The position numbers and the translations under genes were made by a program. Shown here one piece after another: positions 43,151-51,755 of a stretch of 64,000 nt of DNA. The first letter of the stretch is position 1. Each line of letters starts with the position of its first letter. The notes beneath the pieces were generated by a model. The model saw nothing but the letters and a program-made list of their open reading frames with translations, was not told the origin of the DNA and made no database searches. Source of the stretch: Nitrospirillum sp034653275 (lineage in GTDB: Bacteria; Pseudomonadota; Alphaproteobacteria; Azospirillales; Azospirillaceae); assembly GCF_034653275.1 (NCBI RefSeq), contig NZ_JAYEES010000003.1:2666001-2730000 (forward strand), given 5' to 3'.

Positions 43151-43257
43151 AGGTTAACGCCCTCCGTTCCGCCGCCCCTTGCTGGGGCCGGCGGACGGGC
43201 GGCGTGGCGCCTCGTTTGGTGGCGCCACCTTAAGTGGCGGATAACGGGTAAGGCGCC

Positions 43258-44706
43258 TCACCGCCGGTGCGGCGTTTTGTCCGCCGATGGCGAGCCCGCG
43301 TTCGACGGACCGGGGGCGCCGGGCACGGCGGGGGCGGTCGGCAAATCCGGCTGGGCAGCCTTTCCATGGGACGGGGCCGCGTCCAGCGGCACCGTCACCA
43401 CCGTTGGCGGCTTGCGAGGCGTGACGATGGGCGGCATGGCCAGCCCCTGCGGCTGGACGGCGATGGAGGAGTAGGGCGTGCGCTTGGGCTCCGGCGGGCG
43501 CTCCAGGTGGCGCGTCACCAGATTCACCAGGGTGGCGTCATCCCAAGGCTCCACCGCGCGGCCCAGGCGCAGGATCACCAGGTCCGCCGCCTTCGACACA
43601 TAGAGCCGCTGGCCACCGGCACCGGCCATGAAGACGGTGTCCGGCTCGGCGAAGGCTTCGGCCGCCTTGATGGGCCCGCCCTTCTCCCGCGGCCAAGCCA
43701 GGCGCACCCGCATGCCCTCGTTGCGGGCGAACAGCGTGGGGCGCTGCATCTCCTCCACCCAGGGCATGGGCAGGACGGGGCGGTTCTCCACCTGGCCGCC
43801 GTCCTTCAACAGCAGGCCCAGGCGCAACCAGTCGCGCGCCGTCGCCTTGACGCAGCACCCCACCACGGTGGCGCGGCCGCCGTCATCCAGCAGCATCTCC
43901 GCCGGGCGGGCGCCGATCGCGGCCCACAGCCCCTGCGACAAATAGGCCGCCAGCGGCTGCCTGGTCGCCTTCTCCAACACCAGGGCCAGCACCTGCAATT
44001 CACCTTCCGCCGGCTTGTAGCGGGTGCCGGGCTCCGCTTCCAGCGCCAAACCCTTCAGCCAGGCGCCGGCATCGGCCGCCGCCGGGCCGCCCGGGGTGCC
44101 GTTATCGGGCGGGAAGCCCAGGCCGCTGCTGCCCACCAGCAGGTCGCGCACGGTGATCCGGCCCCGGGGATCGTCCTTCCAGTCCGGGAAGATCTGGCCC
44201 AGCGGCTGATCGGCGGAGGTGAGGAAGCCGTCCTGGATGGCCTTGCCGGTCAGGAAGGTCAGCAGGCCCGCCTGGAGGCCGGCGCCGTCCATCAAATCGG
44301 CCGGGCGGGTGCCGGGACCGTAGTCCTCCACCTGCAAGGCGCCGCGATACCAGACCAGCAGGGCGGTGGTGCCGGTGTTGGACTCGAAGGTGTGCAGCGC
44401 CTTCAGGCCCTCATCGGAAATCTGTCGGTCATCGGGCGAGGCCACCGTCAGGATGGCCCCGTCGCCGCCCGCAACCTCCACCGTCACCGGACCGCGGGGG
44501 GCCGGGGGCTCCGCCGCCACCGGTGGCGGGGGTGGCGGCGTTTCCGCGCGCTTGCCCCAGTGGGCCAGCAGCAGGCCGCCGCCGATGGCCACCGCCGCCA
44601 CCGGTGCCAGCAGCAGGGCCACCCGAAGATAGCCGCCGCGCGGCTCACCAGGCTTGGAAGCGCCGGGCTTGGGCGGGGTCGGCCCCGATTTCGGTGATTG
44701 GGACAT
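43258..44706 (-). CDS. serine-hydrolase (beta-lactamase) fold protein, catalytic residues missing
   Basis: A 482-residue protein with one N-terminal membrane anchor (VALLLAPVAAVAIGGGLLLA), a Pro-rich linker, a class C beta-lactamase-like domain and a Pro-rich C-terminal tail. Family landmarks are FPDWKDDPRGRITVRDLL and GSSGLGF. Where the family has SxxK before a long helix, this protein reads DGAGLQAGLLTFLTGKAIQDG, with no Ser or Lys at those places. The usual YxN motif is replaced by RYKPAEGE. It is therefore predicted to be an inactive, periplasm-facing pseudoenzyme, perhaps a peptidoglycan- or protein-binding module. Confidence 0.75.
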   Translation of the reverse strand: MSQSPKSGPTPPKPGASKPGEPRGGYLRVALLLAPVAAVAIGGGLLLAHWGKRAETPPPPPPVAAEPPAPRGPVTVEVAGGDGAILTVASPDDRQISDEGLKALHTFESNTGTTALLVWYRGALQVEDYGPGTRPADLMDGAGLQAGLLTFLTGKAIQDGFLTSADQPLGQIFPDWKDDPRGRITVRDLLVGSSGLGFPPDNGTPGGPAAADAGAWLKGLALEAEPGTRYKPAEGELQVLALVLEKATRQPLAAYLSQGLWAAIGARPAEMLLDDGGRATVVGCCVKATARDWLRLGLLLKDGGQVENRPVLPMPWVEEMQRPTLFARNEGMRVRLAWPREKGGPIKAAEAFAEPDTVFMAGAGGQRLYVSKAADLVILRLGRAVEPWDDATLVNLVTRHLERPPEPKRTPYSSIAVQPQGLAMPPIVTPRKPPTVVTVPLDAAPSHGKAAQPDLPTAPAVPGAPGPSNAGSPSADKTPHRR

Positions 44707-44776
44707 CGGTACGTAACGCTCCCCAGGGGCGGATGGGTCCGCCCGGGCGCCGGCCCGGCACGAACTCCGCCATAAG

Positions 44777-44805
44777 CCTTGGCCGTGACTGTGGCACGGC
44801 CAAGG
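44777..44805 (-). terminator. strong hairpin after the surface-antigen lipoprotein gene
   Basis: CCTTGGCCGTG and CACGGCCAAGG are perfect 11-bp arms with a 7-nt loop, 23 bp past the lipoprotein stop. Only CTTATG follows on the minus strand, so the T run is weak. Confidence 0.45.
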
Positions 44806-44828
44806 CAGCGAGAGTTGGCGGGGCCGCC

Positions 44829-45251
44829 TTACTTGCGTTCGCGGACCGGATAGTCGACGCCGTCGACCACTTCCCAGCTGCCATCAGGCTGGCGGCAGAT
44901 GAAACCGGTCTGATGGCGGAACAACTGGCCCTGGAACACCACCGAGTGGAACTCGCGGCACGGGCGGTTCTTGGCGTCGAAGCCGTCGCGCAGCATCTTC
45001 ACGGTGCCCTGTCGGCCCGTCTGCGGGTTCGTCCAGCTCACGGTTTCCTGGATGGGCTTGCCCGTGGCCTCCTTCAGCGCCGTCTGCAGCGCGGCCAGGT
45101 CGCTGGCATCCAGCGTGATGTCCGTGGGCGGCGGCTTGGGCGCCTCGACGGCCGGCGGTTCGGCCGGCGCCGCGGGCTTCTCCTCGGGCTTGGCGGCGCA
45201 ACCCGCCAGCGCCAGCAGCATCAGTCCCGCGACCGATAGCTTCATCTTCAT
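44829..45251 (-). CDS. surface-antigen-type lipoprotein (RT0821/Lpp0805-like)
   Basis: A 140-residue lipoprotein with lipobox LAGC (LMLLALAGCAAKPEE), a Pro/Ala/Glu linker, then a domain with NRPCREFHSVVFQGQLFRHQ and TGFICRQPDGSWEVVD. The two cysteines and the CRQPDGSW end are typical of the rickettsial 17-kDa/RT0821 surface-antigen family. ATG at 45249-45251 follows AGGAG by eight bases. Probably anchored in the outer membrane; function unknown. Confidence 0.78.
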   Translation of the reverse strand: MKMKLSVAGLMLLALAGCAAKPEEKPAAPAEPPAVEAPKPPPTDITLDASDLAALQTALKEATGKPIQETVSWTNPQTGRQGTVKMLRDGFDAKNRPCREFHSVVFQGQLFRHQTGFICRQPDGSWEVVDGVDYPVRERK

Positions 45252-45511
45252 CCCTTTGGCTCCTGCATCCCCTGGTGAACGCCCCCCAATATCGATGGCG
45301 CCCCGATCGAGCGCCCCTTTTGCCAAAGGTGACGCCCGCCGCGCAATCCCCGCCGAAGCCCGACCCCCGAAAGCCAGAGCCCGGAAGCCATATTCCGCCG
45401 AAGGGCCGAGACGGGCGGGTGCGACGGATCGTCCGTGAAACCGCTCCCCTTCACGGGCGCAACTGGCATAATGCGGCCCGTATTCGTGCCAGTACCGAAA
45501 GCCTGCATCGC

Positions 45512-46024
45512 ATGACCGACATGAAAACCGGCGTAAACCCCCTGTTCCTGCGGGAGGAGGAGCTACGGCAGGCGATGGAGATGCTGTTCTACGCCTACCG
45601 CGACTTCACCGCCGAGCCCGACACCATGCTGGAGAAGATCGGCCTGGGCCGGGCGCACCACCGCGTCATCTACTTCGTGGGCCGCCATCCCCACATCACG
45701 GTGACCGACCTGCTGGGCATCCTGCGCATCACGAAGCAGAGCCTGTCGCGCGTGCTGCAGGATCTGGTGCGGGAGGAATACATCGTGCAGCGCCAGGGCA
45801 CCCGCGACCGGCGCCAGCGCCTGCTGGACCTGACGCCCAAGGGCCAGGAACTGGAGCGCCAGCTGTCCGAACCGCAGCGCCAGTTGATCGCCCGCGCCTA
45901 CCGCCGGGCGGGGGCGGAGGCGGTGGAGGGCTTCCGCAAGGTCATGGTCGGCATCATGGACGACAGCGACCGGGACACGTTCGCCCAGGCGCGGCCCGCC
46001 GTGGCGGCGCTGGCGAAGCGCTGA
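45512..46024 (+). CDS. MarR family transcriptional regulator (PetP-like)
   Basis: A 170-residue winged-helix regulator: HHRVIYFVGRHPHITVTDLL, the recognition helix ITKQSLSRVLQDLVREEYI, and the wing GTRDRRQRLLDLTPKGQEL. The ATG at 45512 begins MTDMKTGVNPLFLREEEL; ATG at 45521 is possible. It is followed 53 bp later by an OmpR-type regulator gene. A MarR-OmpR pair named petP-petR occurs in Rhodobacter, so the likeness is in order and family only. Confidence 0.88.
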   Translation: MTDMKTGVNPLFLREEELRQAMEMLFYAYRDFTAEPDTMLEKIGLGRAHHRVIYFVGRHPHITVTDLLGILRITKQSLSRVLQDLVREEYIVQRQGTRDRRQRLLDLTPKGQELERQLSEPQRQLIARAYRRAGAEAVEGFRKVMVGIMDDSDRDTFAQARPAVAALAKR

Positions 46025-46077
46025 GCCCCAGTTATGCTATGCTGCCGCCCCGCGACCGTTAGGGAGAGCATCCGGCC

Positions 46078-46779
46078 ATGACGATGACGCAGCAGGCCCT
46101 GCCCGAGGAGCAGCCCCACATCCTGGTGGTGGATGACGACGACCGCCTGCGCGAGGCCCTGCGGCGGTATTTGTCGCAGAACGGCTTCATCGTCTCGGCC
46201 GCGGCGGACGCGGCGGCGGCCCGGCGCATGCTGGCCTCCCTCAACTTCGACCTCATGGTGCTGGACGTCCGCATGCCCGGCGAGTCGGGGCTGGAGCTGA
46301 CCCGCAGCCTGCGCGCCGATGGCGGCCTGCCCATTCTGCTGCTGACGGCCAACGGCCAGCCGGACGACCGCATCGCCGGGCTGGAGGCGGGGGCCGACGA
46401 CTACCTGCCCAAGCCCTTCGAGCCGCGCGAGCTGGTGCTGCGCATCACCTCCATCCTGCGCCGCCTGCCCAAGCCGGCGGCGGCCGCGGCGGAGGTGCGC
46501 CTGGGCCGCTGGGTGTTCGACGCGGAACGGGAGGAGCTGCGCTCGGGCGAGGAGACCGTGCGCCTGACGAGTGGCGAGGCCAGCCTGCTGCGCACCCTGG
46601 CCGCCCAGCCGGGGGTGGTGTTCACGCGGGAGGATCTGGGCCGCGCCGGCATCGACAGCAACGCCCGCGCCATCGACGTGCAGGTCACCCGCCTGCGTCG
46701 CAAGATCGAGACCGACCCGCGCCAGCCGCGCTACCTGCAGACCGTGCGCGGCGAAGGCTATGTGCTGCGGCCCGACTGA
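46078..46779 (+). CDS. OmpR-family response regulator (PetR-like)
   Basis: A 233-residue regulator. The receiver domain has the acidic pocket VVDDDDRL, the phosphorylated Asp63 in LMVLDVRMPG, and the switch Lys in YLPKPFEP. The C-terminal winged helix has VFTREDLGRAGIDSNARAID and the OmpR signature RKIETDPRQPRYLQTVRGEG. The sensor kinase gene follows 30 bp later. TATGCT near 46034-46039 is a possible -10 box. Confidence 0.93.
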   Translation: MTMTQQALPEEQPHILVVDDDDRLREALRRYLSQNGFIVSAAADAAAARRMLASLNFDLMVLDVRMPGESGLELTRSLRADGGLPILLLTANGQPDDRIAGLEAGADDYLPKPFEPRELVLRITSILRRLPKPAAAAAEVRLGRWVFDAEREELRSGEETVRLTSGEASLLRTLAAQPGVVFTREDLGRAGIDSNARAIDVQVTRLRRKIETDPRQPRYLQTVRGEGYVLRPD

Positions 46780-46809
46780 CGCCGCCCTTGAGTCGCTGAA
46801 GGACGCCCC

Positions 46810-48192
46810 ATGAGCATGACGCGTGAACAGGCGCCCCGGCGCCAGAGTCTGGGGGCGCCCCCGGTGATCAACCCTTCCGGCATGGTGAAGCGCCTGCTGC
46901 CGCGCACGCTGTTCGGCCGGTCGCTGCTGATCATCACCACGCCGGTGATCCTGGCCCAGGCCATCGCCACCTTCTATTTCTATGACCAGCATTGGGAACG
47001 GGTGACCAACAACCAGGCCTTCGGCGTGGCGGGCGAGATCGCCATGGTCATCGAGCAGCTGGGTCGCGACCAGACACCGGAAGACCAGGACGCGACCCTG
47101 GACATGGTGACCCGCACCACCGACCTGATGGTGACCTTCCGCCCGGGCGAACGGCTGCCCAACTGGCACCGCCAGCATCTGTTCGGCATCCTGGAGCACA
47201 CGCTGGGCCGGGCCCTGGATGAGAAGGTGGGCCGCCCCTGGACCATAGACACCCACGTCGCCCACGAATGGTACGGGATCAACGTGCAGCTGCCCGACGG
47301 CGTGCTGCACGTCCTGTCGCCGGAGCGGCGGCTGTTCAGCTTCACCAGCTGGGTGTTCATCCTGTGGATGGCCGGCAGCTCGCTGCTGCTGTTCACCATC
47401 GCCATCATGTTCATGCGCAACCAGATCCGGCCTATCCGCCGCCTGGCCATCGCGGCGGAGGCCTTCGGCAAAGGCCGCGACACCCCCCTGTTCAAGCCGG
47501 AGGGCGCGTCGGAGGTGCGGCAGGCCGCCACGGCCTTCCTGCAGATGCGGGAACGCATCCAGCGCCAGATCAGCCAGCGCACCGAGATGCTGGCCGGGGT
47601 CAGCCACGACCTGCGCACCCCGCTCACCCGCATGCGCCTGCAGCTGGCCATGCTGCCCGAGGCCCAGGAGGTGGAGGAGCTGAAGGCCGACGTGGCCGAG
47701 ATGGAGGGGATGATCGAGGCCTATCTGGCCTTCGCCCGGGGCGAAGGCGCCGAACCGCCCGCCCCCACCGACGTGGGCGCCCTGCTGACCGACGTGGTGG
47801 CCAACGCCCGGCGCGAGGGCCGCTCGGTGGAACTGAGCCTGCCCGACGCCACCATCCTCGTGCCGCTGCGCGCCAACGACTTCCGCCGCTGCGTCGCCAA
47901 CCTGGTGGGCAACGCCGTGCGCTATGCCGGCCGCGCCTGGGTGACCCTGCAGCGCCAGGGCGGCCACCTCTATGTCCTGGTCGACGACAACGGCCCAGGC
48001 ATTCCGGTCGAGATGCGGGAGGAGGTCTTCCGACCCTTCCACCGCCTGGACAGCTCCCGCAACCAAGCCACCGGCGGTGTCGGCCTGGGCCTGGGCATCG
48101 CCCGCGACATCGCCAACCGCCATGGCGGCAACGTCCTGCTGGAGGACAGCCCCCGGGGCGGCCTGCGGGCGGTGATCAGGCTGCCTGTGTAA
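46810..48192 (+). CDS. EnvZ-type sensor histidine kinase
   Basis: A 460-residue inner-membrane kinase: span 1 (SLLIITTPVILAQAIATFYF), a periplasmic domain of about 130 residues, span 2 (FILWMAGSSLLLFTIAIMFM), a HAMP domain starting RNQIRPIRRLA, the H-box GVSHDLRTPLTRM, the N-box NLVGNAVRYA, and G-boxes DDNGPGIP and GGVGLGLGIA. It should phosphorylate the upstream OmpR-type regulator. The domain layout follows EnvZ; the signal is unknown. Confidence 0.93.
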   Translation: MSMTREQAPRRQSLGAPPVINPSGMVKRLLPRTLFGRSLLIITTPVILAQAIATFYFYDQHWERVTNNQAFGVAGEIAMVIEQLGRDQTPEDQDATLDMVTRTTDLMVTFRPGERLPNWHRQHLFGILEHTLGRALDEKVGRPWTIDTHVAHEWYGINVQLPDGVLHVLSPERRLFSFTSWVFILWMAGSSLLLFTIAIMFMRNQIRPIRRLAIAAEAFGKGRDTPLFKPEGASEVRQAATAFLQMRERIQRQISQRTEMLAGVSHDLRTPLTRMRLQLAMLPEAQEVEELKADVAEMEGMIEAYLAFARGEGAEPPAPTDVGALLTDVVANARREGRSVELSLPDATILVPLRANDFRRCVANLVGNAVRYAGRAWVTLQRQGGHLYVLVDDNGPGIPVEMREEVFRPFHRLDSSRNQATGGVGLGLGIARDIANRHGGNVLLEDSPRGGLRAVIRLPV

Positions 48193-48223
48193 CGCGCGCC
48201 CAATGAGCACGCGATCCGGAAAG

Positions 48224-48261
48224 CAAAAATGAAAACGGGCGGCACCCGAGGGTACCGCCCG
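48224..48261 (-). terminator. rho-independent terminator after the phasin gene
   Basis: CGGGCGG (48236-48242) pairs with CCGCCCG (48255-48261), extended by CACCC/GGGT pairing. On the minus strand it runs into TTTTCATTTTTG. The kinase gene ends 32 bp away on the other strand. Confidence 0.75.
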
Positions 48262-48292
48262 TCCGTCATTCAGCGCGAGGCTGCAACCAGGC

Positions 48293-48775
48293 TTAGTGCT
48301 TGGTCTGGGCCTTGGCGATGGCGGCCTTCACTTCCTCGATGCTTTCCTTCACGCGGTTGGACAGCACGTCGGCGGCTTCGCTGTTGGACTTGGCGATCAG
48401 CTCGGCCAGTTCCTTGACGTTGGCCAGGGCCTTCTCGAAAGCGGTCTTCACCAGCTCGGCCTGCTTGGCGACCTTGTCTTCCGGGGTGCCGGTGGACAGG
48501 AAGTCGGAAACCACGGAGGAGGTCTCCTCCAGGCTCTGGCGCAGGATTTCGGCCTGGCGGCGCAGGACGGCCTGGATGCCTTCCACGGCCAGCTGGTTGG
48601 CGGCCGTCACGGCCTCGATGTTCTTGCGCTGGGCCGCGACGAAGGCATCGACGTCGATGCCCGGCACCTTGTAGTCGGCCAGCGTCTTGCTGAAGTCCAC
48701 CTTGGTGAACTCAGCGAACTTGGACGGGTCGAAGAACTTCGTCATGTCGAAGTCGAGAAACGGATTGGTCGCCAT
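48293..48775 (-). CDS. phasin (polyhydroxyalkanoate granule protein)
   Basis: A 160-residue, almost wholly helical protein without Cys or a signal peptide. It opens MATNPFLDFDMTKFFDPSKF and continues with amphipathic repeats such as IEAVTAANQLAVEGIQAVLR and LVKTAFEKALANVKELAELI, the layout of PhaP-type phasins that coat PHA granules. The ATG at 48773-48775 is used. A TTGTGC-type dyad just upstream of a TTGACC box suggests control by a repressor such as PhaR. Confidence 0.88.
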   Translation of the reverse strand: MATNPFLDFDMTKFFDPSKFAEFTKVDFSKTLADYKVPGIDVDAFVAAQRKNIEAVTAANQLAVEGIQAVLRRQAEILRQSLEETSSVVSDFLSTGTPEDKVAKQAELVKTAFEKALANVKELAELIAKSNSEAADVLSNRVKESIEEVKAAIAKAQTKH

Positions 48776-48852
48776 AGTGTTCAGATCCCTATACGGCTTG
48801 CGCCGCTGCGGTGCGGCAATTCCGGGGGGATAATGCTCGGGGTAAGCCAGCC

Positions 48853-48879
48853 GGTCAATGGTTTTTGTGCACCGCACAA
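48853..48879 (-). promoter_or_regulatory. phasin gene promoter element and dyad
   Basis: The dyad TTGTGCACCGCACAA (48865-48879) has perfect 6-bp arms. It lies six bases upstream, on the minus strand, of TTGACC (complement of 48853-48858), a good -35 box. PhaR repressors bind TGC/GCA-containing dyads at phasin promoters, so a PhaR site is a reasonable inference. Confidence 0.5.
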
Positions 48880-48963
48880 TAAACTCTTTTGGCTAGTATG
48901 GGCCGGCCGAGCACCGCCATAGGTCGAACCGGCTAAGACACCGGTGGCACCCGCCCCTTACGC

Positions 48964-49458
48964 CTAGGCGACGTCCACAACCCGGGCGCCGGTCAGTCGG
49001 GCCAGCACGTCGGGGGCGATGGCGAACACGGCGTTGGGGGTGCCAGCCGCCGCCCAGACCGTGGGAAATGACAGCAAACGGCGGTCGAACAATGTGACAG
49101 GCGTCACCGCATGGCCCAGCGGCGGAACGCCGCCGATGGGGAAACCCGTGGTCAACCGCACATATTCCGGATCGGCGCGCAGCAACCGGTCGCCGTTCAG
49201 CATGTCGGCGAGGGCCTTGGCCACCAGGGCCTCGTTGATGCGGGTGGCGCCCGACGCCACCACCAGGACGGAGGCGTTTTTTTCGCGCGTGCGAAAAACG
49301 ATTGACTTGGCGATTTGTGCCGCATCGCAACCAATCACCGCCGCCGCCTCGGCCGCCGTACGGGTGGTGGCGGCGAATTCCACGACGTGGATGGGCTGGC
49401 CCAGGTCGTTCAGCAGGTTCTGAATCTTCTGCGCGCTGGGGCTGAGGGGTCCGGCCAT
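48964..49458 (-). CDS. YbaK/EbsC family aminoacyl-tRNA deacylase
   Basis: A 164-residue single-domain protein of the YbaK/ProX editing family. Landmarks are QIAKSIVFRT (with the conserved Lys), VVASGATRIN, RLTTGFPIGGVPPLGH and LFDRRLL. Such proteins hydrolyse mischarged tRNAs, commonly Cys- or Ala-tRNA(Pro). The exact specificity is not clear. It starts 6 bp after the proC stop and is probably co-transcribed. Confidence 0.88.
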   Translation of the reverse strand: MAGPLSPSAQKIQNLLNDLGQPIHVVEFAATTRTAAEAAAVIGCDAAQIAKSIVFRTREKNASVLVVASGATRINEALVAKALADMLNGDRLLRADPEYVRLTTGFPIGGVPPLGHAVTPVTLFDRRLLSFPTVWAAAGTPNAVFAIAPDVLARLTGARVVDVA

Positions 49459-49464
49459 GACGCG

Positions 49465-50274
49465 TCAGCCCGCCAGTTCCCGCGACCGCCGACTGGCGGC
49501 GGCGACCGCGCGGGTCATCAGCGGCGCCAGGCCCTGCCCTTCGTCCATCAACACGTCCAGCGCCGCCTGGGTGGTGCCCTTTGGGCTGGTGACGTTGATG
49601 CGCAACTGGGTGGCGGTGGTTTCCGGGTTGCGGTACAGCAGTTCACCCGCCCCGGTCACGGTGGCCCGCGCCAGACGCAGCGCCAGATCCGGCGGCAGGC
49701 CGACGGCGGCGCCGGCGGCGGCCATGGCCTCCACCAAATGAAAGACATAGGCGGGGCCGCTGCCCGACACGGCGGTCACCGCGTCGATCAGCCCCTCATC
49801 CTCCACCCACACCACCTCGCCCACGGCGCTCAGCAGCCGCTGGCACAGGTCGCGCTGGGCGGCCGAGACGGCCGGCGTGGCATAGGCGCCGGAGATGCCC
49901 CGGCCCACGGCCGCCGGCGTGTTGGGCATGGCCCGCACCAGCGCGGCGCCCGCCCCCAGCACCTTCTGGAAATAGGCGATGGTCTTGCCGGCGGCGATGG
50001 ACAGGAAGACGGCGCCGCCGGCATACGCGGCGTAGGCCGGCAGCGCCTGGTCCATCATCTGGGGCTTCACCGCCAGCACCACGGCGGTGGGACTGAAATC
50101 CGCAGGGATGGCGGCGGGATCGGACACCAGGACGGTCCCTTCCGGCGCGGTCGCGGCAGGGGCCGCGGGGTCGACGATGACCACGCGACGGACGGTGCCC
50201 GCCGCCTGCCATCCGGCCAGCATGGCGCCGCCCATCTTGCCGAAGCCCACCAACAACAAATCCACAGCCGTCAT
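49465..50274 (-). CDS. proC: pyrroline-5-carboxylate reductase
   Basis: A 269-residue enzyme for the last step of proline synthesis. The NADPH fold opens LLLVGFGKMGGAMLAGW; VLAVKPQMM, VRAMPNTPAAVGRG, VSGSGPAYVFHLVEAM and NVTSPKGTTQAAL are the family signatures. The ATG at 50272-50274 is used. It lies between ybjN and the YbaK-type gene on the same strand. Confidence 0.95.
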   Translation of the reverse strand: MTAVDLLLVGFGKMGGAMLAGWQAAGTVRRVVIVDPAAPAATAPEGTVLVSDPAAIPADFSPTAVVLAVKPQMMDQALPAYAAYAGGAVFLSIAAGKTIAYFQKVLGAGAALVRAMPNTPAAVGRGISGAYATPAVSAAQRDLCQRLLSAVGEVVWVEDEGLIDAVTAVSGSGPAYVFHLVEAMAAAGAAVGLPPDLALRLARATVTGAGELLYRNPETTATQLRINVTSPKGTTQAALDVLMDEGQGLAPLMTRAVAAASRRSRELAG

Positions 50275-50326
50275 CCCCGCACCATAGTCATGACATTCAA
50301 ACGGAGGTCCCGGGGTGTGGGCTGTA

Positions 50327-50830
50327 TCAAGCTTCGCCGAGCGTGTCCAGAATGGCGGCGGAAACGGCGTCCGCGGCACTTTTGCCGCCCCAGATGACGA
50401 ACTGGAACGCGGGGTAGTAGCGCTCGCACTCCGCCACCGCGATTTCGACCAAATCCTCGATCTGTTCGACGCTGGCGGCCCGCGCGCCCCGCAGCAGCAG
50501 GGTCTGGCGGAACATGGGCGTGTGCTCTTCACTGCACACGTCGAAGTGGCCCAGCCACATCTTGCCGTTCACCTCGGCCAAAAGCTCGGTGACGGCCAGC
50601 TTGCGCGCCGGCGGCACCTTCATGTCGAACTGACATGAGAACTGCATGGCGCTGACTTCGTTCTGCCAAACGAAAAACAGCCGGTAGTCGCACCACCGGC
50701 CGTTGATCTCGACGATCATCTCGTCTTCGCTGGCGCGCTCGAACGGCCATTCGTTGGCCGAGACGATCTCCTCGACGATATCAAGGGGATTGTGGGTGGT
50801 GCTGCTAGTCTCGACGGCAAGTGCCGACAT
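50327..50830 (-). CDS. YbjN domain-containing protein
   Basis: A 167-residue cytoplasmic protein. NEWPFERASEDEMIVEINGR, then WCDYRLFFVWQNEVSAMQFS and TELLAEVNGKMWLGHFDV, match the YbjN family, a type III secretion chaperone-like fold of unknown role. The ATG at 50828-50830 follows an AGGAGG site. Upstream is a 270-nt leader containing alternative hairpins. It probably heads a transcript that includes proC. Confidence 0.85.
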   Translation of the reverse strand: MSALAVETSSTTHNPLDIVEEIVSANEWPFERASEDEMIVEINGRWCDYRLFFVWQNEVSAMQFSCQFDMKVPPARKLAVTELLAEVNGKMWLGHFDVCSEEHTPMFRQTLLLRGARAASVEQIEDLVEIAVAECERYYPAFQFVIWGGKSAADAVSAAILDTLGEA

Positions 50831-51033
50831 GATACGCCCTCCTGTCGCGCGCGATGGCAAGGGACGACCCATCCCACCCGGCGCCGGACCGGAAACGTCC
50901 GATCCGCTCAAAACAAAATCTGGTGCTGCCGGGCGTGGGAGCTACCAGGGGTACGGTGCCAGAGGACAACCGCACTCGCAACCGTCTTCTACCCGGCCGC
51001 CTAGGCCGCTTAACCCCACTTCCCATGTGGGCA

Positions 51034-51095
51034 GGGCCGGAAGCCCGGGATCCCTTGGGTTTCCGGCCCAAGGCACCCCTTTCGGCCAGGGGTGC
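51034..51095 (-). promoter_or_regulatory. overlapping alternative hairpins between ubiK-like and ybjN genes
   Basis: Three stems are possible: GGGCCGGAA/TTCCGGCCC (51034-51042 with 51061-51069); CCTTGGG/CCCAAGG (51053-51059 with 51067-51073), which excludes the first; and GCACCCCT/AGGGGTGC (51073-51080 with 51088-51095). They lie after the ubiK-like stop, so they may terminate that gene or control entry into ybjN. No T run is present. Confidence 0.4.
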
Positions 51096-51101
51096 GCACG
51101 C

Positions 51102-51407
51102 TCAGGCCGGCTTGTCCGCCTCGGCCGCGGCCTTGGCCACAACCGACTCAAGGTGGGCGACGCGATCCAGCAGCGCCTGCTGCAGGGCCATCAGCCGGTT
51201 GATCTCATCCTCCTGCGCGCGGGCGCGGGCGGCCATCTCCTTCACGGCCTCGAACTCGTCCCGGCGGACCATGTCCAGGCCGCTGAGCACGCGTTCCAGG
51301 CGCTGGCGCACATGGCCCTCGACCTCGTTCTTCAGCCCTGCCACGGCGCCGACGGCGCCCCCGGCCACGCGGGCCAAATCGTCCAGCACCTTGTTGTCCA
51401 CCTGCAT
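51102..51407 (-). CDS. ubiK: UbiK/BMFP-type accessory factor
   Basis: A 101-residue protein: the N-terminal half carries LARVAGGAVGAVAGLKNEVE, and the C-terminal half is a coiled coil (REEDEINRLMALQQALL-type heptads) ending VAHLESVV. This matches the YqiC/UbiK (BMFP) family, which helps the ubiquinone-synthesis complex bind lipids. The ATG at 51405-51407 is used. It is divergent from lgt. Confidence 0.8.
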   Translation of the reverse strand: MQVDNKVLDDLARVAGGAVGAVAGLKNEVEGHVRQRLERVLSGLDMVRRDEFEAVKEMAARARAQEDEINRLMALQQALLDRVAHLESVVAKAAAEADKPA

Positions 51408-51755
51408 CGCCCTTATCCTCAAAGCAGTGCCGCCGCCTCGGCCCCGATGCGGCGGGACCCCGGAAAGCGAACGGCCATCAAGCCGCCATTATCGCGCCCC
51501 ACGTTCGCACGTGCAACAGCACCTTCGAAGCGCCCCGGGTGACCGTCATGGGGCGTGCCGCAGGGCGTTCGCATACCGGCCGCCGGTTGCGACCGGGGCG
51601 CGGGGCCCCTATAAAGCCGAACAGCCGAGTCCATTTCTTTCACACGGCCGGCCATGTGGGGGTGGATGCCGGCCGGGACAAGGGCGTGCCGACGTGCCCG
51701 GCGCCCACCGCATGACAGGCCGGAAGAAGACGTCCACGGGGATATCCGCAGCATC
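51408..51755. other. divergent intergenic region, ubiK / lgt
   Basis: 348 bp without a convincing gene. It is GC-rich and contains a well-formed promoter for lgt at 51587-51615. An ATG at 51654 is in frame with lgt but its 34-residue extension is not Lgt-like. Confidence 0.5.
51587..51615 (+). promoter_or_regulatory. sigma-70-type promoter of lgt
   Basis: TTGCGA (51587-51592), a 17-bp spacer, then TATAAA (51610-51615). Transcription would start near 51622 and leave a leader of about 135 nt before the lgt ATG. Confidence 0.6.

Noticed and set aside
45898..48210. 770-codon minus-strand frame over the OmpR/EnvZ-type genes
   Set aside because: It is a codon-bias shadow; the two-component genes have full motifs on the plus strand.
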